Positions 41,857-51,986 of a stretch of DNA of 64,000 nucleotides are shown here, in pieces. The position numbers and the translations under genes are program-made. Source of the stretch: Pseudonocardia broussonetiae (GTDB lineage Bacteria > Actinomycetota > Actinomycetes > Mycobacteriales > Pseudonocardiaceae); assembly GCF_013155125.1 (NCBI RefSeq), contig NZ_CP053564.1:4037501-4101500 (forward strand), in the 5' to 3' direction. The first letter of the stretch is position 1. The number at the start of each line of letters is the position of its first letter. Under the pieces are notes generated by a model. That model saw only the letters and a program-made list of their open reading frames with translations. It was not told the origin of the DNA and did not search any database.

Positions 41857-43908
41857 ATGGATCGTGCTGCTGGGCGGTGCGGCGCGGATCGGCTGGCGTC
41901 GGGTCCGCGTCGGGGTCGGGGCGGCGGTCGCGGGTGGTTCCTGCGACTCGGTGGGACCGTCGCCGCCCTGGCGGTGGTCGGGCTCGTCGTGCTGCCGGCG
42001 CCTCCCGCGGCCGCCCACCCGACCCTACGGGCCACCTCGCCCGCGGCCGGTTATGCGGTGGCGGAATCACCGCGGGAGGTCACGCTCGATTTCGGGGAGC
42101 CGGTCGGGTTGCTCGACGACTCGTTGCGGCTCACCTCGAGCACGGACACGCAGGTGAGCACCTCACCGCCGGTGCTGTCGCAGGAGGGACGACGGCTGAG
42201 TGTGGGCATCGCCGACGAGCTCGCGGCCGGGGCCTACCGGGTGGCGTGGCAGGTCCGCGCCCAGGACGGCGACCTGGTCTCGGGCGGGTTCTCCTTCGCC
42301 GTCAGCCCCCCGCTCGTGGCGGGCACGAGTACCGCGGCACCCGTCGACGCGACCGGCGGTTCGGCAGGATTAGATGTGCCGGCCGCGGCGCTGCGGTGGT
42401 TGTTGTTCGCCGCGCTCGCCCTCGGTCTGGGTGGCGCGGCGGGTGCGGTCCTGGTCGGGCGGATCCGACGCGAAGCCGCCGGCACCGGTATCGCACTCGC
42501 TGCGGTGCCCGCACCGGTGCCGGCGGCCGCCGCGGTCGGGGTGCTCGCCACCGTGGGCCTGATCGTGGTCGGCGGCTACTACCTCGTGGACGTGTTCGGG
42601 TCGCGTCCCGGGGCGCTGCTCGGCGTCGAGGCGGCGGCCTTCGCGGTGGCGCTCGGCGTCGCGGCAGCGGCCCGGATGCCGGGGTGGGACCGGCTCCGGA
42701 CCGCGGCGGCGATGCCGCTGCTCGCGGTAGTGGCCGCGGAGGCTCTGCGCACCCATGTGGCGGCCCAGCACCCGCTCGCCGGCGGGGTGCTGACCGCGGT
42801 GCACCTGCTGGCCGCGGCGCTGTGGGTGGGCGCGTTGGCGCACGTGCTGCGCGTCGCAGTGCGGTGGCGTGGCCGGTCGGGCTGGACGCGGCTGCTGATG
42901 GCGGACTACGGCCGGCTCGCGGTGTGGTCGGTGATGTTGGTGATCGTGACCGGCATCGTGCAGAGCATTCTGCTTGTGCCCGACCTGGCCGAGCTGTTCG
43001 GCACCGGGTACGGGCGGGTGCTGCTCGCGAAGCTCGCCGTGGTCACGGTCGTGATCGGGTGCGCGGTGCTGGCGCGGCGACGGATCCACCGGGGGCTGCG
43101 GACGGGCCCGGCGCAGCGCAAGCCGGTGGGCAGGGCGGTCCGGGTCGAGATCGTCGCGCTGGCCGGGGTCCTCGCGCTGACGAGCGCGCTGACCTCGCTC
43201 ACCCCGCCCGCCCAGGCTGCCGCCGGTGTCGCCCTGCCGCCGCCACCGGTCGGGCCGGCGCTCCCGGTGGGCACCCTCGCCGGTCAGGTCACGGTGGCGG
43301 CCATGGCCAGCGTCGGGCGGCTGGTGGTGCGACTGAGCACCCCGCTGGACGGCCCCTACGACGACCCACCCGAGTCGCCGCCCTACCGGTTGTCCGTACG
43401 CACCACGCCCGGTGCCGAGCTCGCGCTGGTGCCGTGCGGTACCGGTTGCTTCACCGCGCCGGTGGACTGGCGTCCCGGAACCACGACTCTCGACCTGGAC
43501 GCGACCGCGCCCCCGTGGTCCGGTGGCCCGGCCCGGCTCGATGTCATCTGGCCGCCCCGCCCGGCGCCCGAGCGGCTCGACCGGGTCCTCGCCGCCATGC
43601 GCGAGGTGGGCCCCTTCACCCTGATCGAGACCGTCACCAGTGACACCCGCACCGATCCCGGCATCGTCCGGGACCTCCCCATGACCGGCGCGGACTTCAT
43701 TGCTCGGGAGCCCTACGTCGAGGGTGTCGCCGATCCGGTCGCGGTGTCCGGCCCGGACGGCGACCAGCTCGCGTTCGCCTTCCCCGCCAACGGGATCTCC
43801 ACCCAGCTCTGGCTCGACGACCGGGACCGCATCACCCGGCAGGTGCTGGTCAGCCCCAACCACCTGATCACCCGCACGTTCCGCTACCTCCCGCCGGCGC
43901 CGACGTGA
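41857..43908 (+). CDS. CopC-CopD fusion protein with C-terminal exported domain
   Basis: 683 aa from the ATG at 41857. After a signal ending APPAAAHPTLRATSP, a CopC domain (N-terminal His, SREV-like PREVTLDFGEPV, AQDGDLVSGGFSF). Then eight helices of CopD type, with HVAAQHPLAGGVLTAVHLLAAALWVGAL (in segments) as putative copper ligands. The last 180 residues form an extra domain outside the membrane (LVPCGTGCFTAP, WPPRPAPERLDRVLAAM, ITRQVLVSPNHLITRTFRY). Unlike the first copC/copD set, the two domains are in one chain. Site A overlaps its start, so it belongs to the BlaI-type regulon. Confidence 0.88.
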   Translation: MDRAAGRCGADRLASGPRRGRGGGRGWFLRLGGTVAALAVVGLVVLPAPPAAAHPTLRATSPAAGYAVAESPREVTLDFGEPVGLLDDSLRLTSSTDTQVSTSPPVLSQEGRRLSVGIADELAAGAYRVAWQVRAQDGDLVSGGFSFAVSPPLVAGTSTAAPVDATGGSAGLDVPAAALRWLLFAALALGLGGAAGAVLVGRIRREAAGTGIALAAVPAPVPAAAAVGVLATVGLIVVGGYYLVDVFGSRPGALLGVEAAAFAVALGVAAAARMPGWDRLRTAAAMPLLAVVAAEALRTHVAAQHPLAGGVLTAVHLLAAALWVGALAHVLRVAVRWRGRSGWTRLLMADYGRLAVWSVMLVIVTGIVQSILLVPDLAELFGTGYGRVLLAKLAVVTVVIGCAVLARRRIHRGLRTGPAQRKPVGRAVRVEIVALAGVLALTSALTSLTPPAQAAAGVALPPPPVGPALPVGTLAGQVTVAAMASVGRLVVRLSTPLDGPYDDPPESPPYRLSVRTTPGAELALVPCGTGCFTAPVDWRPGTTTLDLDATAPPWSGGPARLDVIWPPRPAPERLDRVLAAMREVGPFTLIETVTSDTRTDPGIVRDLPMTGADFIAREPYVEGVADPVAVSGPDGDQLAFAFPANGISTQLWLDDRDRITRQVLVSPNHLITRTFRYLPPAPT

Positions 43909-43933
43909 CCGGGCATTCGAAATACCTCCGTGA

Positions 43934-43955
43934 CCCCACCCCCCCTGGGGTGGGG
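43934..43955. promoter_or_regulatory. CsoR operator
   Basis: CCCCACCCC (43934-43942) and GGGGTGGGG (43947-43955) around CCCT, followed by TAC. This is the G-tract/TAC pattern of CsoR/RcnR operators (TACCCCACCCC...). TACGAT (43956-43961) may be a -10; the GTG of csoR at 43968 lies six bases after, so the mRNA may be leaderless and repressor would block the polymerase directly. Confidence 0.85.
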
Positions 43956-43967
43956 TACGATGGTGCC

Positions 43968-44294
43968 GTGGACGACCACCAGCGTGCCGTGCTCAACCGG
44001 CTCAAAACCGCCCGCGGCCACGTCAACGGCATCATCACCATCGTCGAGAACGACGCCTACTGCCCCGACGTGATGAAACAGCTCTCCGCCGTGCAGGGGC
44101 TCCTGGAGGGCGCGAGCCGGCTGATGCTCCGCCGGCACCTGGAGACCTGCGTGGCCAAGGCCATGCAGGAGGGCCGGACCACGGAGATCGTCGACGAGCT
44201 GATGGAGACGCTGAAGTTCGACAAACACGTGTTCCGGCCGCCGCAGGTGCGAGACGGCGGCGAGCTCGACCCCGAAGGGAACCACCATGACTGA
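43968..44294 (+). CDS. csoR: Copper-sensing repressor CsoR
   Basis: 108 aa, all-helical. Cu(I) ligands Cys32 (DAYCPDVM), His57 and Cys61 (RRHLETCV) have the spacing of Cys36/His61/Cys65 in Mycobacterium tuberculosis CsoR. The start at GTG 43968 is preferred because it follows the operator and gives the family's usual N-terminus ([21 protein letters not shown]). It overlaps copA by 8 bp and should repress csoR-copA until copper binds. Confidence 0.94.
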   Translation: MDDHQRAVLNRLKTARGHVNGIITIVENDAYCPDVMKQLSAVQGLLEGASRLMLRRHLETCVAKAMQEGRTTEIVDELMETLKFDKHVFRPPQVRDGGELDPEGNHHD

Positions 44295-46857
44295 CACCGC
44301 GGTCGCCGAGCGCGACGCCGCCGGGTCGTCCGAGCCCGCCCTGGACTTCGCGGTACGCGGGATGACCTGCGGGTCGTGCGCGAACCGGGTGCAGCGCACC
44401 CTGAACAAGCAGCCCGGCGTGGCCCGCGCCGAGGTCAACTTCGCCACCGCGACCGCCCATGTGGTGCTCGCCGAGGAGCCCGCCGACCCGGCGACCCTCA
44501 CCGCCGCCGTCGCGAAGGCGGGCTACGAGCTGCGGACGCAGGGTGGCTCGGGACGAAACAGCTCCGCGGTCACCGTCGCCGCACCCAAGGCGCCGGCCGG
44601 TGAGGTGCGCGCCGCACAACCCGCCGAGGAGGACACCCTCGACGACGAGGAGGCCACAGCGCAGCGGGCCTGGTGGTGGCGCGTGATCGTGGCGTGGCCG
44701 CTGGGCCTGGCGACGATGGCCATCGCGTTCTGGCCGGGTGTCATGGACCTGCCGTGGGCGCCGTGGGCCCAGCTGGCGCTGGCCACCCCGGTGCAGTTCG
44801 TGGTCGGCTGGCCGTTCCTCGTCGGAGCCGCCCGACGGGCCCGACGACTGTCGGCCAACATGGACACCCTGATCGCGATCGGCACCCTCGCCGCCTACAC
44901 CTTCTCGCTGGTCGTGCTCCTGCGCGGCGGCACAGAGCTGTACTTCGAGACCGCGGCGCTGTTGATCGCGTTCCTGGTGCTGGGCCGCTACTTCGAGGTC
45001 CGGGCCAAGCGCCGTGCGGGCAAGGCGATCCGGGCGTTGCTGGAGCTGGGGGCCAAGGAGGCGCGGGTCGTCCGCGACGGGGTCGAGGTGATGGTCCCCG
45101 CCGACCAGGTCCGGGTCGGGGATCTGCTGCGGATCCGGCCGGGGGAGAAGGTGCCCACCGACGGCGAGGTCGTCGACGGGTCCTCCTCGGTGGACGAGTC
45201 GATGCTGACCGGCGAGTCGGTGCCCGTCGACAAGGCCCCGGGTGCGAGCGTCGCCGGGGCGACGGTGAACACCAGCGGGGTGCTCACCGTCCGGGCCACC
45301 GCCGTCGGCGGTGACACCGCGCTCGCGCAGATCGTCTCGCTGGTCTCGGCGGCGCAGGCCGGCAAGGGCCAGGCGCAGCGGTTGGCCGACCGGATCTCGG
45401 CGGTCTTCGTGCCCACCGTGATCGTGATCGCGCTGGCCACGTTCGCCGCGTGGTGGCTGCTCGCCGGGGACCCGGTCACGGGTCTGATCGCCGCTGTCGC
45501 GGTGTTGATCGTGGCGTGCCCGTGCGCCTTGGGGTTGGCCACCCCGGTGGCGATCATGGTCGGGACCGGGCGGGGCGCGAGCCTGGGCATCCTGATCAAG
45601 GGTGTGGAGGTGCTGGAACGCACCCGGAAGATCACCACCGTGGTGTTCGACAAGACCGGCACCCTGACCCGCGGTGACATGGCGCTCACCGACACCGAGC
45701 CCGGCGCCGGTACCGACCCGGTGGAGCTGCTGCGCCGGGCCGGGGCGGTGGAGGCCGACAGCGAACACCCGATCGGTCAGGCCATCGCGGCCGCCGCCCG
45801 CGCCGCCGCCCCACTGCCGGCCGTCACCGGGTTCTCCGCGGTCGCCGGGCACGGGGTACGGGCCGAGGTCGAGGGCACCACGGTGTGGGTCGGGCGGCGC
45901 AAGATGCTCGCCGAGGCCGGGCTCGTCCTGCCCGACGAGCTCGCCGCGACCGCTGGGCGGCTCGAGGAGCAGGGCCGCACCGCGGTGTTCGCCGGCTGGG
46001 ACGGCCAGGTCCGTGGCGTGCTGGCGGTCGCCGACACCCTCAAGGACGGTGCCGCGGACACCGTCGCCGAGCTGCACCGGATGGGCCTGAAGGTCGCCAT
46101 GATCACCGGCGACAACGCGCGCACCGCCGCCGCGATCGCGAAGCGGGTGGGCATCGACACCGTGCTGGCCGAGGTGCTGCCCGCGGACAAGCAGACTGAG
46201 GTGGCCCGGCTCCAGGCCGCCGGTGAGGTCGTGGCCATGGTCGGCGATGGGGTGAACGACGCCCCGGCGCTGGTGGCCGCCGACCTGGGCATCGCGATCG
46301 GCACCGGCACCGACGTCGCGATCGAGTCCTCGGACCTGACCCTGATGCGCGCCGACCTAGGCGGGGTACCGACCGCGATCCGGCTCTCGCGCCGCACGTA
46401 CCGGACGATCCTGCAGAACCTGGGCTGGGCGTTCGGCTACAACGTGGCGCTGATCCCGCTGGCCGCGCTCGGCCTGCTCAACCCGATCTTCGCCGGGGCG
46501 GCCATGGGCTTCTCCTCGGTCAGCGTGGTGGCCAACTCGCTGCGCCTGCTGCGGTTCCGCGACCCCCGCCCCCGCACGGCGCCCGCTTCTTCCGAGCCTG
46601 TGGTCTCCGAGCCCGTGACCTCCGAGCCTGGGGGAGCCGACTACGTGCGCGTGCACCTGCGCGACGGCGGCTGGGTCGAGGGGTACCGCCGTGCGTCCAC
46701 CGTGACCGACGACCGGGTGCTGCTGCTCGATCCCGTCGCGGCTGGTGACCGTCCCGGCGCCGCCGCGCGGCCGCCCCGCCCGCGGGAGGCGTTCCTTCCC
46801 GCCTGTGACACCGAGCGCATCGAGTCGCTCGCCGCACCCAGCAACCGCGGAGCCTGA
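44287..46857 (+). CDS. copA: Cu(I)-exporting P1B-type ATPase with C-terminal extension
   Basis: 856 aa. One N-terminal HMA domain ([11 protein letters not shown], Cys28/Cys31), eight helices, TGES ([14 protein letters not shown]), the membrane CPC in [33 protein letters not shown] and [16 protein letters not shown]. Helix 7/8 motifs [10 protein letters not shown] and [18 protein letters not shown] fit P1B-1 (Cu+). About 100 residues follow the last helix: a SEPV repeat and a compact domain ([35 protein letters not shown]), not usual for CopA. Cotranscribed with csoR. Confidence 0.95.
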   Translation: MTDTAVAERDAAGSSEPALDFAVRGMTCGSCANRVQRTLNKQPGVARAEVNFATATAHVVLAEEPADPATLTAAVAKAGYELRTQGGSGRNSSAVTVAAPKAPAGEVRAAQPAEEDTLDDEEATAQRAWWWRVIVAWPLGLATMAIAFWPGVMDLPWAPWAQLALATPVQFVVGWPFLVGAARRARRLSANMDTLIAIGTLAAYTFSLVVLLRGGTELYFETAALLIAFLVLGRYFEVRAKRRAGKAIRALLELGAKEARVVRDGVEVMVPADQVRVGDLLRIRPGEKVPTDGEVVDGSSSVDESMLTGESVPVDKAPGASVAGATVNTSGVLTVRATAVGGDTALAQIVSLVSAAQAGKGQAQRLADRISAVFVPTVIVIALATFAAWWLLAGDPVTGLIAAVAVLIVACPCALGLATPVAIMVGTGRGASLGILIKGVEVLERTRKITTVVFDKTGTLTRGDMALTDTEPGAGTDPVELLRRAGAVEADSEHPIGQAIAAAARAAAPLPAVTGFSAVAGHGVRAEVEGTTVWVGRRKMLAEAGLVLPDELAATAGRLEEQGRTAVFAGWDGQVRGVLAVADTLKDGAADTVAELHRMGLKVAMITGDNARTAAAIAKRVGIDTVLAEVLPADKQTEVARLQAAGEVVAMVGDGVNDAPALVAADLGIAIGTGTDVAIESSDLTLMRADLGGVPTAIRLSRRTYRTILQNLGWAFGYNVALIPLAALGLLNPIFAGAAMGFSSVSVVANSLRLLRFRDPRPRTAPASSEPVVSEPVTSEPGGADYVRVHLRDGGWVEGYRRASTVTDDRVLLLDPVAAGDRPGAAARPPRPREAFLPACDTERIESLAAPSNRGA

Positions 46858-46858
46858 C

Positions 46859-47515
46859 ATGCCGGTCCTTCCCGAGGAGATCACCAACCAGTCGTTCCGC
46901 CGCCGCTGGCGTGGCTACGACCCCGACCGGGTCGACGGGTTCCTGGCCCGGGTCGGCTCCGACTACGTGGGCGCCATCGACCAGGTCGCCACCGTCGCCG
47001 ACGACGGTGCCCGGGCCCGCAGCGAACGCGACGAGATGACGGGCCGCCTCGACGCCCTGACCCGCGACGTCCGCAAGGCAGGCGAGCAGATCCGCGCCGA
47101 TGCCGACGCCGATGCCGCCGCGATCCGGGCCCGTGCCGAGCGGGCGGCCGAGCTCATCCTCGCCCAGGCCGAGGATGCCGCCGCCGCATGCGGCAGGCAG
47201 GCCCAGGCACTGCGCGCCGCGGCCCAGGCCGACGCCGACGCCGCCCGGCAGCGCCTCGAGCACGCCGACCAGCGGGCGCGGCAGCTCGAGGACGCCGCCC
47301 GGGACCGCTGGGACGCCGTCCGCGTCCAGACCGAGGCCCGCTTCGAGCAGCTGCAGATCGCCGAGCGCCGCTTCGCCGACCGCGCCCGGCAGGTGGAGAC
47401 GGCGCTGGCCGGGCTGCGCAACCAGGTCGGCCTGCTCGAGCAGGTCCAGCGCGCCGAGCAGCTCCTCGCGTCGGTGCGCACCGGGGACGCGGACAGCGCT
47501 GATGATCACTCCTGA
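46859..47515 (+). CDS. DivIVA/Wag31-like coiled-coil protein
   Basis: 218 aa. The N-terminal DivIVA domain (EITNQSFRRRWRGYDPDRVDGFLARV) is a recognised membrane-curvature/polar targeting motif. It is followed by about 150 residues of Ala/Arg/Glu-rich coiled coil (ADADAAAIRARAERAAELI, RARQLEDAARDRWDAV). It is shorter than chromosomal Wag31 and has only one Cys. It begins 1 bp after the copA stop, so it belongs to the csoR-copA operon, an odd partner. It might cluster the pump or affect polar growth under copper; this is speculation. Confidence 0.85.
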   Translation: MPVLPEEITNQSFRRRWRGYDPDRVDGFLARVGSDYVGAIDQVATVADDGARARSERDEMTGRLDALTRDVRKAGEQIRADADADAAAIRARAERAAELILAQAEDAAAACGRQAQALRAAAQADADAARQRLEHADQRARQLEDAARDRWDAVRVQTEARFEQLQIAERRFADRARQVETALAGLRNQVGLLEQVQRAEQLLASVRTGDADSADDHS

Positions 47516-47601
47516 CGGCGCCGACGGTGGCGGCGCTACGGGAACCGTGGCCAGCCCAGGATTCTCCGACCGTGCCTCGGAGCTCCCCCGGAGCTGCGTG
47601 G

Positions 47602-47653
47602 TTAGGCATGTCTATCATTTTTGGTAGCGGACTCGATCACCTAGAATTGCTAG
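47602..47653. promoter_or_regulatory. Candidate DtxR/MntR operator region
   Basis: TTAGGCATGTCTATC (47602-47616) contains the near-palindrome TAG-gcatgt-CTA (10 of 12 positions symmetric), and CTAG-aattg-CTAG follows at 47641-47653. The stretch is markedly AT-richer than its surroundings and lies in the 202-bp gap before the DtxR-family gene. DtxR-family sites are TTAGG-type palindromes; binding here is inferred. Confidence 0.5.
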
Positions 47654-47717
47654 ATCTAAGCCAAGAAGTAGGAAGGGCTTGGCATCTCTGCGTGTGCGCC
47701 TTACCGTGTTGCAGGTG

Positions 47718-48623
47718 ATGGCCGACAGCTCCGACGGGCGAGTTCCCGGGTGTTGCGTGCTCGCGCTGTCCGATTCCGTCGAGAACTACCTCAAGGCGCT
47801 GCACGCGGTAGCACGTGAGGCCGAACCGGTGACCACCTCACGGGTGGCGGCACGGCTCGGTGTGTCGCCACCGTCGGTATCGGCGATGATGGCGCGGCTC
47901 GCCGCGGCCGGGCTGGTGATCCGCCTCGGCCGCAGGTTCGAGCTCACCGAGCACGGAGCGCGCCACGCCCAGGCGATCGTCCGACGGCACCGTCTGTTGG
48001 AGACCTTTCTCGACCGCATGCTGGGCGTCCCATGGGACGAGGTCCATGCCGAGGCCGAGCTGCTCGAACACGCGCTCAGCGATCGGCTCGCCGACCGGAT
48101 CGCCTCCGCGCTCGGCGATCCCCGCCACGACCCGCACGGCGCCCCAATCCCACCCAGGGACGGCAGCTACCGCGAGGACTGGCCCGATCCGCTGTCCACC
48201 GCTCCGGTGGGATCCCGCTTCCGGGTCGAGCGGGTCTCCGGACGCCACGGCACGCAGTTGCGCTACCTCGGCGACCTGGGTATCCGGCCCGGCGTCACGC
48301 TCCTGGTCGAGGAGCGCGCACCCTTCGGAGGGCCGCTGTGGGTGTCGGTGGACGGCCGCCGCCACGGGCTCGGAGAGCCCCTCACCCACCGGATCCACGG
48401 GGTGGTCGATACCGGCCACGACCAGCGGGGTTCCACCGCCGACGACGCCATGGGGCCCGGCAGCGAGGCGGGTCAGCGCGGCGCGGGCCGTCGCGCTTCG
48501 TACCCCGACCGATCCGACCGCGTCCTGGCCGACGCCCTGGACCGCTGCGTTCCGCCCAGAGAAGGAGACCAGCAGATGAGCGTTCGCCCGCTCGCCGCGC
48601 CGACGGACAGGACCACCCCGTGA
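47718..48623 (+). CDS. DtxR-family metal-dependent regulator (MntR/IdeR type)
   Basis: 301 aa from the ATG at 47718 (a GTG at 47757 gives the common start LALSDSVENYLKALHAV). Winged helix (SRVAARLGVSPPSVSAMMARLAAAGLV), dimerisation/metal domain with HRLLETFLDRMLGVPWDEVHAEAELLEHALSD (His and Glu ligands) and a C-terminal SH3-like FeoA domain (RYLGDLGIRPGVTLLVEERAP). Expected to repress with Mn(II) or Fe(II). The last 60 residues are a low-complexity tail not seen in the family. The stop overlaps the multicopper oxidase start (GTGA), so it controls its own four-gene operon. Confidence 0.9.
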   Translation: MADSSDGRVPGCCVLALSDSVENYLKALHAVAREAEPVTTSRVAARLGVSPPSVSAMMARLAAAGLVIRLGRRFELTEHGARHAQAIVRRHRLLETFLDRMLGVPWDEVHAEAELLEHALSDRLADRIASALGDPRHDPHGAPIPPRDGSYREDWPDPLSTAPVGSRFRVERVSGRHGTQLRYLGDLGIRPGVTLLVEERAPFGGPLWVSVDGRRHGLGEPLTHRIHGVVDTGHDQRGSTADDAMGPGSEAGQRGAGRRASYPDRSDRVLADALDRCVPPREGDQQMSVRPLAAPTDRTTP

Positions 48624-49654
48624 CGTCGCGGCGCAGGTTCTTGACCGGCGCCGGGGTGGCACTGACCGGCGCCGCCGGGGTGGCACTGACCGGCAACGCG
48701 TTCGCCGGACCACCCGTCCCCGACCCCGTTCCCGACATGTCCGGTATGACGCATGGGGGCGGTGTCAACGGCCCGATGTTCGCCCACGGCGCGACGGTGG
48801 ACCACGAGGCGAACGGGTTCAACCCGACTGACACCCTGCGCGACTTCGACATGGGTCAGACCTCGACGATGCCCGACGGGCGGACGTTGCGGGAGTGGTC
48901 GATCACCGCGGTCGACAAGGAGATCGAGGTCGCCCCGGGCGTCGTCTTCCCGGCCTGGACGCTCAACGGCCGCATCCCCGGCCCGACGCTGCGCTGCACC
49001 GAGGGTGACCGGCTGCGGGTGCGCTTCACCAACGCCTCCGAGCATCCGCACACCCTGCACTTCCACGGCATCCACCCGGCCGACATGGACGGGGTCCCGA
49101 TGGTCGGCCGCGGGGTGATCTCCCCGGGCGAGGAGTTCGTCTACGAGTTCGACGCCGAACCGTTCGGGCTGCACCTGTTCCACTGCCACGTGGGTCCGCT
49201 GGCCGAGCACATCGCCCGCGGCATGTACGGCACCTTCATCGTCGACCCCGCACAGGGTCGGCCACCGGCGGACGAGATGGTCATGGTGATGCACGGCTAC
49301 AACACCACGTTCGACGCCGAGGGCAACCAGCTCTACGCCGTCAACGGCATCCCGTTCCACTACATGAACGAGCCGGTGCGGGTGCGCCGCGGGGAGCTGG
49401 TGCGGGTCTACCTGGTCAACATCCTGGAGTACGACCCGATCAACAGCTTCCACCTGCACGGCAACTTCTTCCAGTACTACCCGACCGGCACCAGCCTGAC
49501 GCCCACCGAGCTCACCGACGTCATCGTGCAGGCGCAGGGGCAGCGCGGGATCTGCGAGGTCACGTTTCCCACCGAGGGGATGTTCATGTTCCACGCCCAC
49601 AAGAGTGAGTTCGCCGACCTCGGCTGGATGGGCTTCTTCGAGGTGACCCCGTGA
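48620..49654 (+). CDS. Two-domain multicopper oxidase (nitrite-reductase-like)
   Basis: 344 aa, TAT signal SRRRFLTGAG. Copper boxes are HTLHFHGIHP and LHLFHCHVGPLAEHIARGM in domain 1, and SFHLHGNFF and MFHAHKSEF in domain 2. A Cys/Met type-1 copper site is present only in domain 1, and domain 2 has no Cys, so this is the NirK-like or two-domain laccase-type layout; it is not a three-domain CueO. It may oxidise Cu(I), Fe(II) or Mn(II) outside the cell; nitrite reduction cannot be excluded. GTG start at 48620, overlapped with regulator and ZIP gene. Confidence 0.88.
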   Translation: MTSRRRFLTGAGVALTGAAGVALTGNAFAGPPVPDPVPDMSGMTHGGGVNGPMFAHGATVDHEANGFNPTDTLRDFDMGQTSTMPDGRTLREWSITAVDKEIEVAPGVVFPAWTLNGRIPGPTLRCTEGDRLRVRFTNASEHPHTLHFHGIHPADMDGVPMVGRGVISPGEEFVYEFDAEPFGLHLFHCHVGPLAEHIARGMYGTFIVDPAQGRPPADEMVMVMHGYNTTFDAEGNQLYAVNGIPFHYMNEPVRVRRGELVRVYLVNILEYDPINSFHLHGNFFQYYPTGTSLTPTELTDVIVQAQGQRGICEVTFPTEGMFMFHAHKSEFADLGWMGFFEVTP

Positions 49655-50940
49655 CCGAACGCACTGAGTCCACGACCGCCCAGCCGGAGCGCGGCGAGGC
49701 CGATCCCCGCCCGGGCGAGCCCGTCGGCACCGGCGATGGCCGGGGGGTCGGGAACGCGGCCGGCAACCGCGCGGTGCGGCTGCCGGTCTGGGTGCTCGGT
49801 GTGGCGGTCACGGCCGTGATCGGCCTCGTGCTGGGCGTGCTGGCCGTGTTCGGCGCCGGGACGCTGCCCGAGCGGGCCGGGCCGCCCATCGAGGAGCTGG
49901 CCGTCGAGCGCACCGTGCTCTCGCCGGGCGTCATCGAGCTGACCGTCCGCAACATCGGCCCGGACCCGGTGCAGGTCAGCCAGGTCTTCGTCAACGACGC
50001 CTTCGTCGGGTTCACCGGCGGCGGCGAACCTCTGGAGCGGCTCCGCAGCACCACGCTGGTCCTGGACTATCCGTGGTCGGACGGAAGCCCCTACGTCGTG
50101 TCGATGTTGACCTCGACCGGGCTGGTGATCGAACACGAGATCGCGGCCGGGGTTACCACCCCGCCCGCGGACGCCGACTTCTTCGGCCGGATGGTCCTGA
50201 TCGGGACCTACATCGGCATCATCCCGGTGCTCCTGGGGATGCTGTTCCTCCCGGTGCTGCGCCAGGCGCGCGGCCGGTCGGTCAAGATCCTGCTGGCACT
50301 CAGCGTCGGCGTGCTGGTCTACCTCGCCATCGACGCCACCTTCGAGGGATTCGAGCTGGCCGCCGGCGGCGCCGTATTCGGGGGCGGCCTGCTGGTCATC
50401 CTGGGCGCCGCGTTCGCCTACCTGGTGCTGATGGGCGTGGACCGCTGGCTGCGCTCCCGCACCGCGGCCGCCCGCCGCGACGACGCGGCGGGCGGGATGC
50501 GGCTGGCGCTGCTGATCGCCATCGGGATCGGGCTGCACAACATGGCCGAGGGCCTGGTGATCGGCTCGGCCTACGCCGTGGGCGAGCTCGCCCTGGGCGC
50601 GGCGCTGATCATCGGTTTCGTCATCAACAACGTCACCGAGGGCGTCGCGATCGTCGCGCCGCTGACCGACCGGCGACCGACATGGCTCGCGCTGCTCGGG
50701 CTCGGGCTGGTCGCCGGCGCCCCGGCCATCCTCGGCGCGGTGATCGGTGGAGCCGTGAACAACCCAGCCCTGGCCGCGGTGCTGTTCGGCCTCGGGATCG
50801 GCGCCATCGCGCAGGTCGTCGTACAGATCCTGCCCAGCCTGCGCGAACATGGCAGCCGCGCGTTCGACGCCCGTGTCCTCGGGGGGCTCGCGTTGGGGGT
50901 GCTGCTGATGTACGGCACGAGCCTGTTCTCGGCGGCATGA
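49651..50940 (+). CDS. ZIP-family metal transporter with exported N-terminal domain
   Basis: 429 aa. First helix ([21 protein letters not shown]), then an extracytoplasmic beta domain of about 110 residues ([41 protein letters not shown]) that ordinary ZIPs lack, then eight helices with the transport motifs [12 protein letters not shown] (ZIP HNxxEG) and [12 protein letters not shown]. ZIPs move Zn, Fe or Mn. The extra domain could receive metal from the multicopper oxidase encoded just before it. GTGA overlap with the oxidase and ATGA with the Rieske gene. Confidence 0.88.
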   Translation: MTERTESTTAQPERGEADPRPGEPVGTGDGRGVGNAAGNRAVRLPVWVLGVAVTAVIGLVLGVLAVFGAGTLPERAGPPIEELAVERTVLSPGVIELTVRNIGPDPVQVSQVFVNDAFVGFTGGGEPLERLRSTTLVLDYPWSDGSPYVVSMLTSTGLVIEHEIAAGVTTPPADADFFGRMVLIGTYIGIIPVLLGMLFLPVLRQARGRSVKILLALSVGVLVYLAIDATFEGFELAAGGAVFGGGLLVILGAAFAYLVLMGVDRWLRSRTAAARRDDAAGGMRLALLIAIGIGLHNMAEGLVIGSAYAVGELALGAALIIGFVINNVTEGVAIVAPLTDRRPTWLALLGLGLVAGAPAILGAVIGGAVNNPALAAVLFGLGIGAIAQVVVQILPSLREHGSRAFDARVLGGLALGVLLMYGTSLFSAA

Positions 50941-51365
50941 CCGCCACGCCCGACCCCACGGCGGGTCCGGTAGGTGAGCACACCCGGCGTGCCGTCCTGG
51001 TCGGGATGGGTGCGACCTGTGCCGCGGCGCTGGCCGGATGCGCCACCGGCCGCGCCGAGGCCACCGCCCCGGCACCCGGAACGCCGGTCGCATCAACCTC
51101 CGATGTCCCCGTCGGCGGCGGGATGATCCTCGCCGAGTACGACCTCGTCGTGACCCAACCCACGACGGGAACGTTCATGGCCTTCTCCGCGACCTGCACC
51201 CACCTGGGCTGCCTCGTCACGACGGTGGAAGGCGGAACCATCAACTGCCCATGCCACGGCAGCAGGTTCGCGATCACCGACGGGTCCGTCACCAACGGCC
51301 CGGCGTCTCGACCCCTACCCGCGAAAGAGATCGCCACTGCCGGGACGTCGATCAGGATCGCCTGA
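50937..51365 (+). CDS. Rieske [2Fe-2S] lipoprotein
   Basis: 142 aa. A TAT/lipoprotein-like start ([22 protein letters not shown]) and a Pro/Ala linker precede a Rieske domain with CTHLGC and CPCHGS, the two Cys-His boxes, and GPASRPLP. It would pass electrons outside the membrane, for example to or from the multicopper oxidase. ATG at 50937 overlaps the ZIP stop. It is the last gene of the DtxR-oxidase-ZIP-Rieske operon. Confidence 0.92.
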   Translation: MTATPDPTAGPVGEHTRRAVLVGMGATCAAALAGCATGRAEATAPAPGTPVASTSDVPVGGGMILAEYDLVVTQPTTGTFMAFSATCTHLGCLVTTVEGGTINCPCHGSRFAITDGSVTNGPASRPLPAKEIATAGTSIRIA

Positions 51366-51986
51366 ACCCCAGAGCGGGCAGGCGGTGGTCAGGCAGGCGA
51401 CCGGTCGTCGAAATGGGCCTGCACGATGGTGGACACCGGGGCCGGCCGCCAGCCTTCGAGGGCCCTGCGTCCCCGCTCGGCGGCGTCGATGTTCAGTGGA
51501 CCCGAGGTCCACAACGCGTAGGGCAGGTTGAGGAACCGGCCTTGAGCGACGGCGGGGAGCTCCTCGATTTCGTCGCGGGCCTTGAGGATGGTGATCTTCT
51601 CGACGAACAGGATCGCGCCGGGGTTGCTGGGCTGCCAGCCGTTCCCATGAGACCGCGGTCGAGGGCGTCGTCGAGGTCGTCGAGGGCGTTGTGTCCCCGC
51701 CAGCGGTGATGAGCGCTTGCGGGCTCCGAACCTGCCGCCGGAGAAGATCGGGTCGGGTGCGGTGCCGCCGGTGCGCAGCGAGTCGGGGGGCCGGGTACTC
51801 CGGAACACGACGTTGAGGTGGTCGACCGCGGTCCGTAGTGCCGACGCAGGGTTTCGTCGCGCTGGAGGCTGGAGACCGCCTCGATGTTGTCCTGCGCGCG
51901 ATGCCCAGCATCATCGAGATCACGTCCCGTCGGTGACGGACATCCGGCCCGCCCGGGACGGGAACTCGGCAGCGGCGCCACTCGAC
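51366..51986 (-). pseudogene. Broken conserved ORF of unknown family
   Basis: The 621-bp gap holds pieces of one protein in three minus-strand frames: RDVISMMLGIA and DNIEAVSSLQRDETLRRHYG (about 51830-51935), VVFRSTRPPDSLRTGG with DPIFSGG (about 51745-51815), HNALDDLDDALDRGL, and GNGWQPSNPGAILFVEKITI to WTSGPLNIDAAERGRRALEGW (51389-51640). The order is conserved, so this is a single gene with several frameshifts. I do not recognise the family. Confidence 0.5.
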
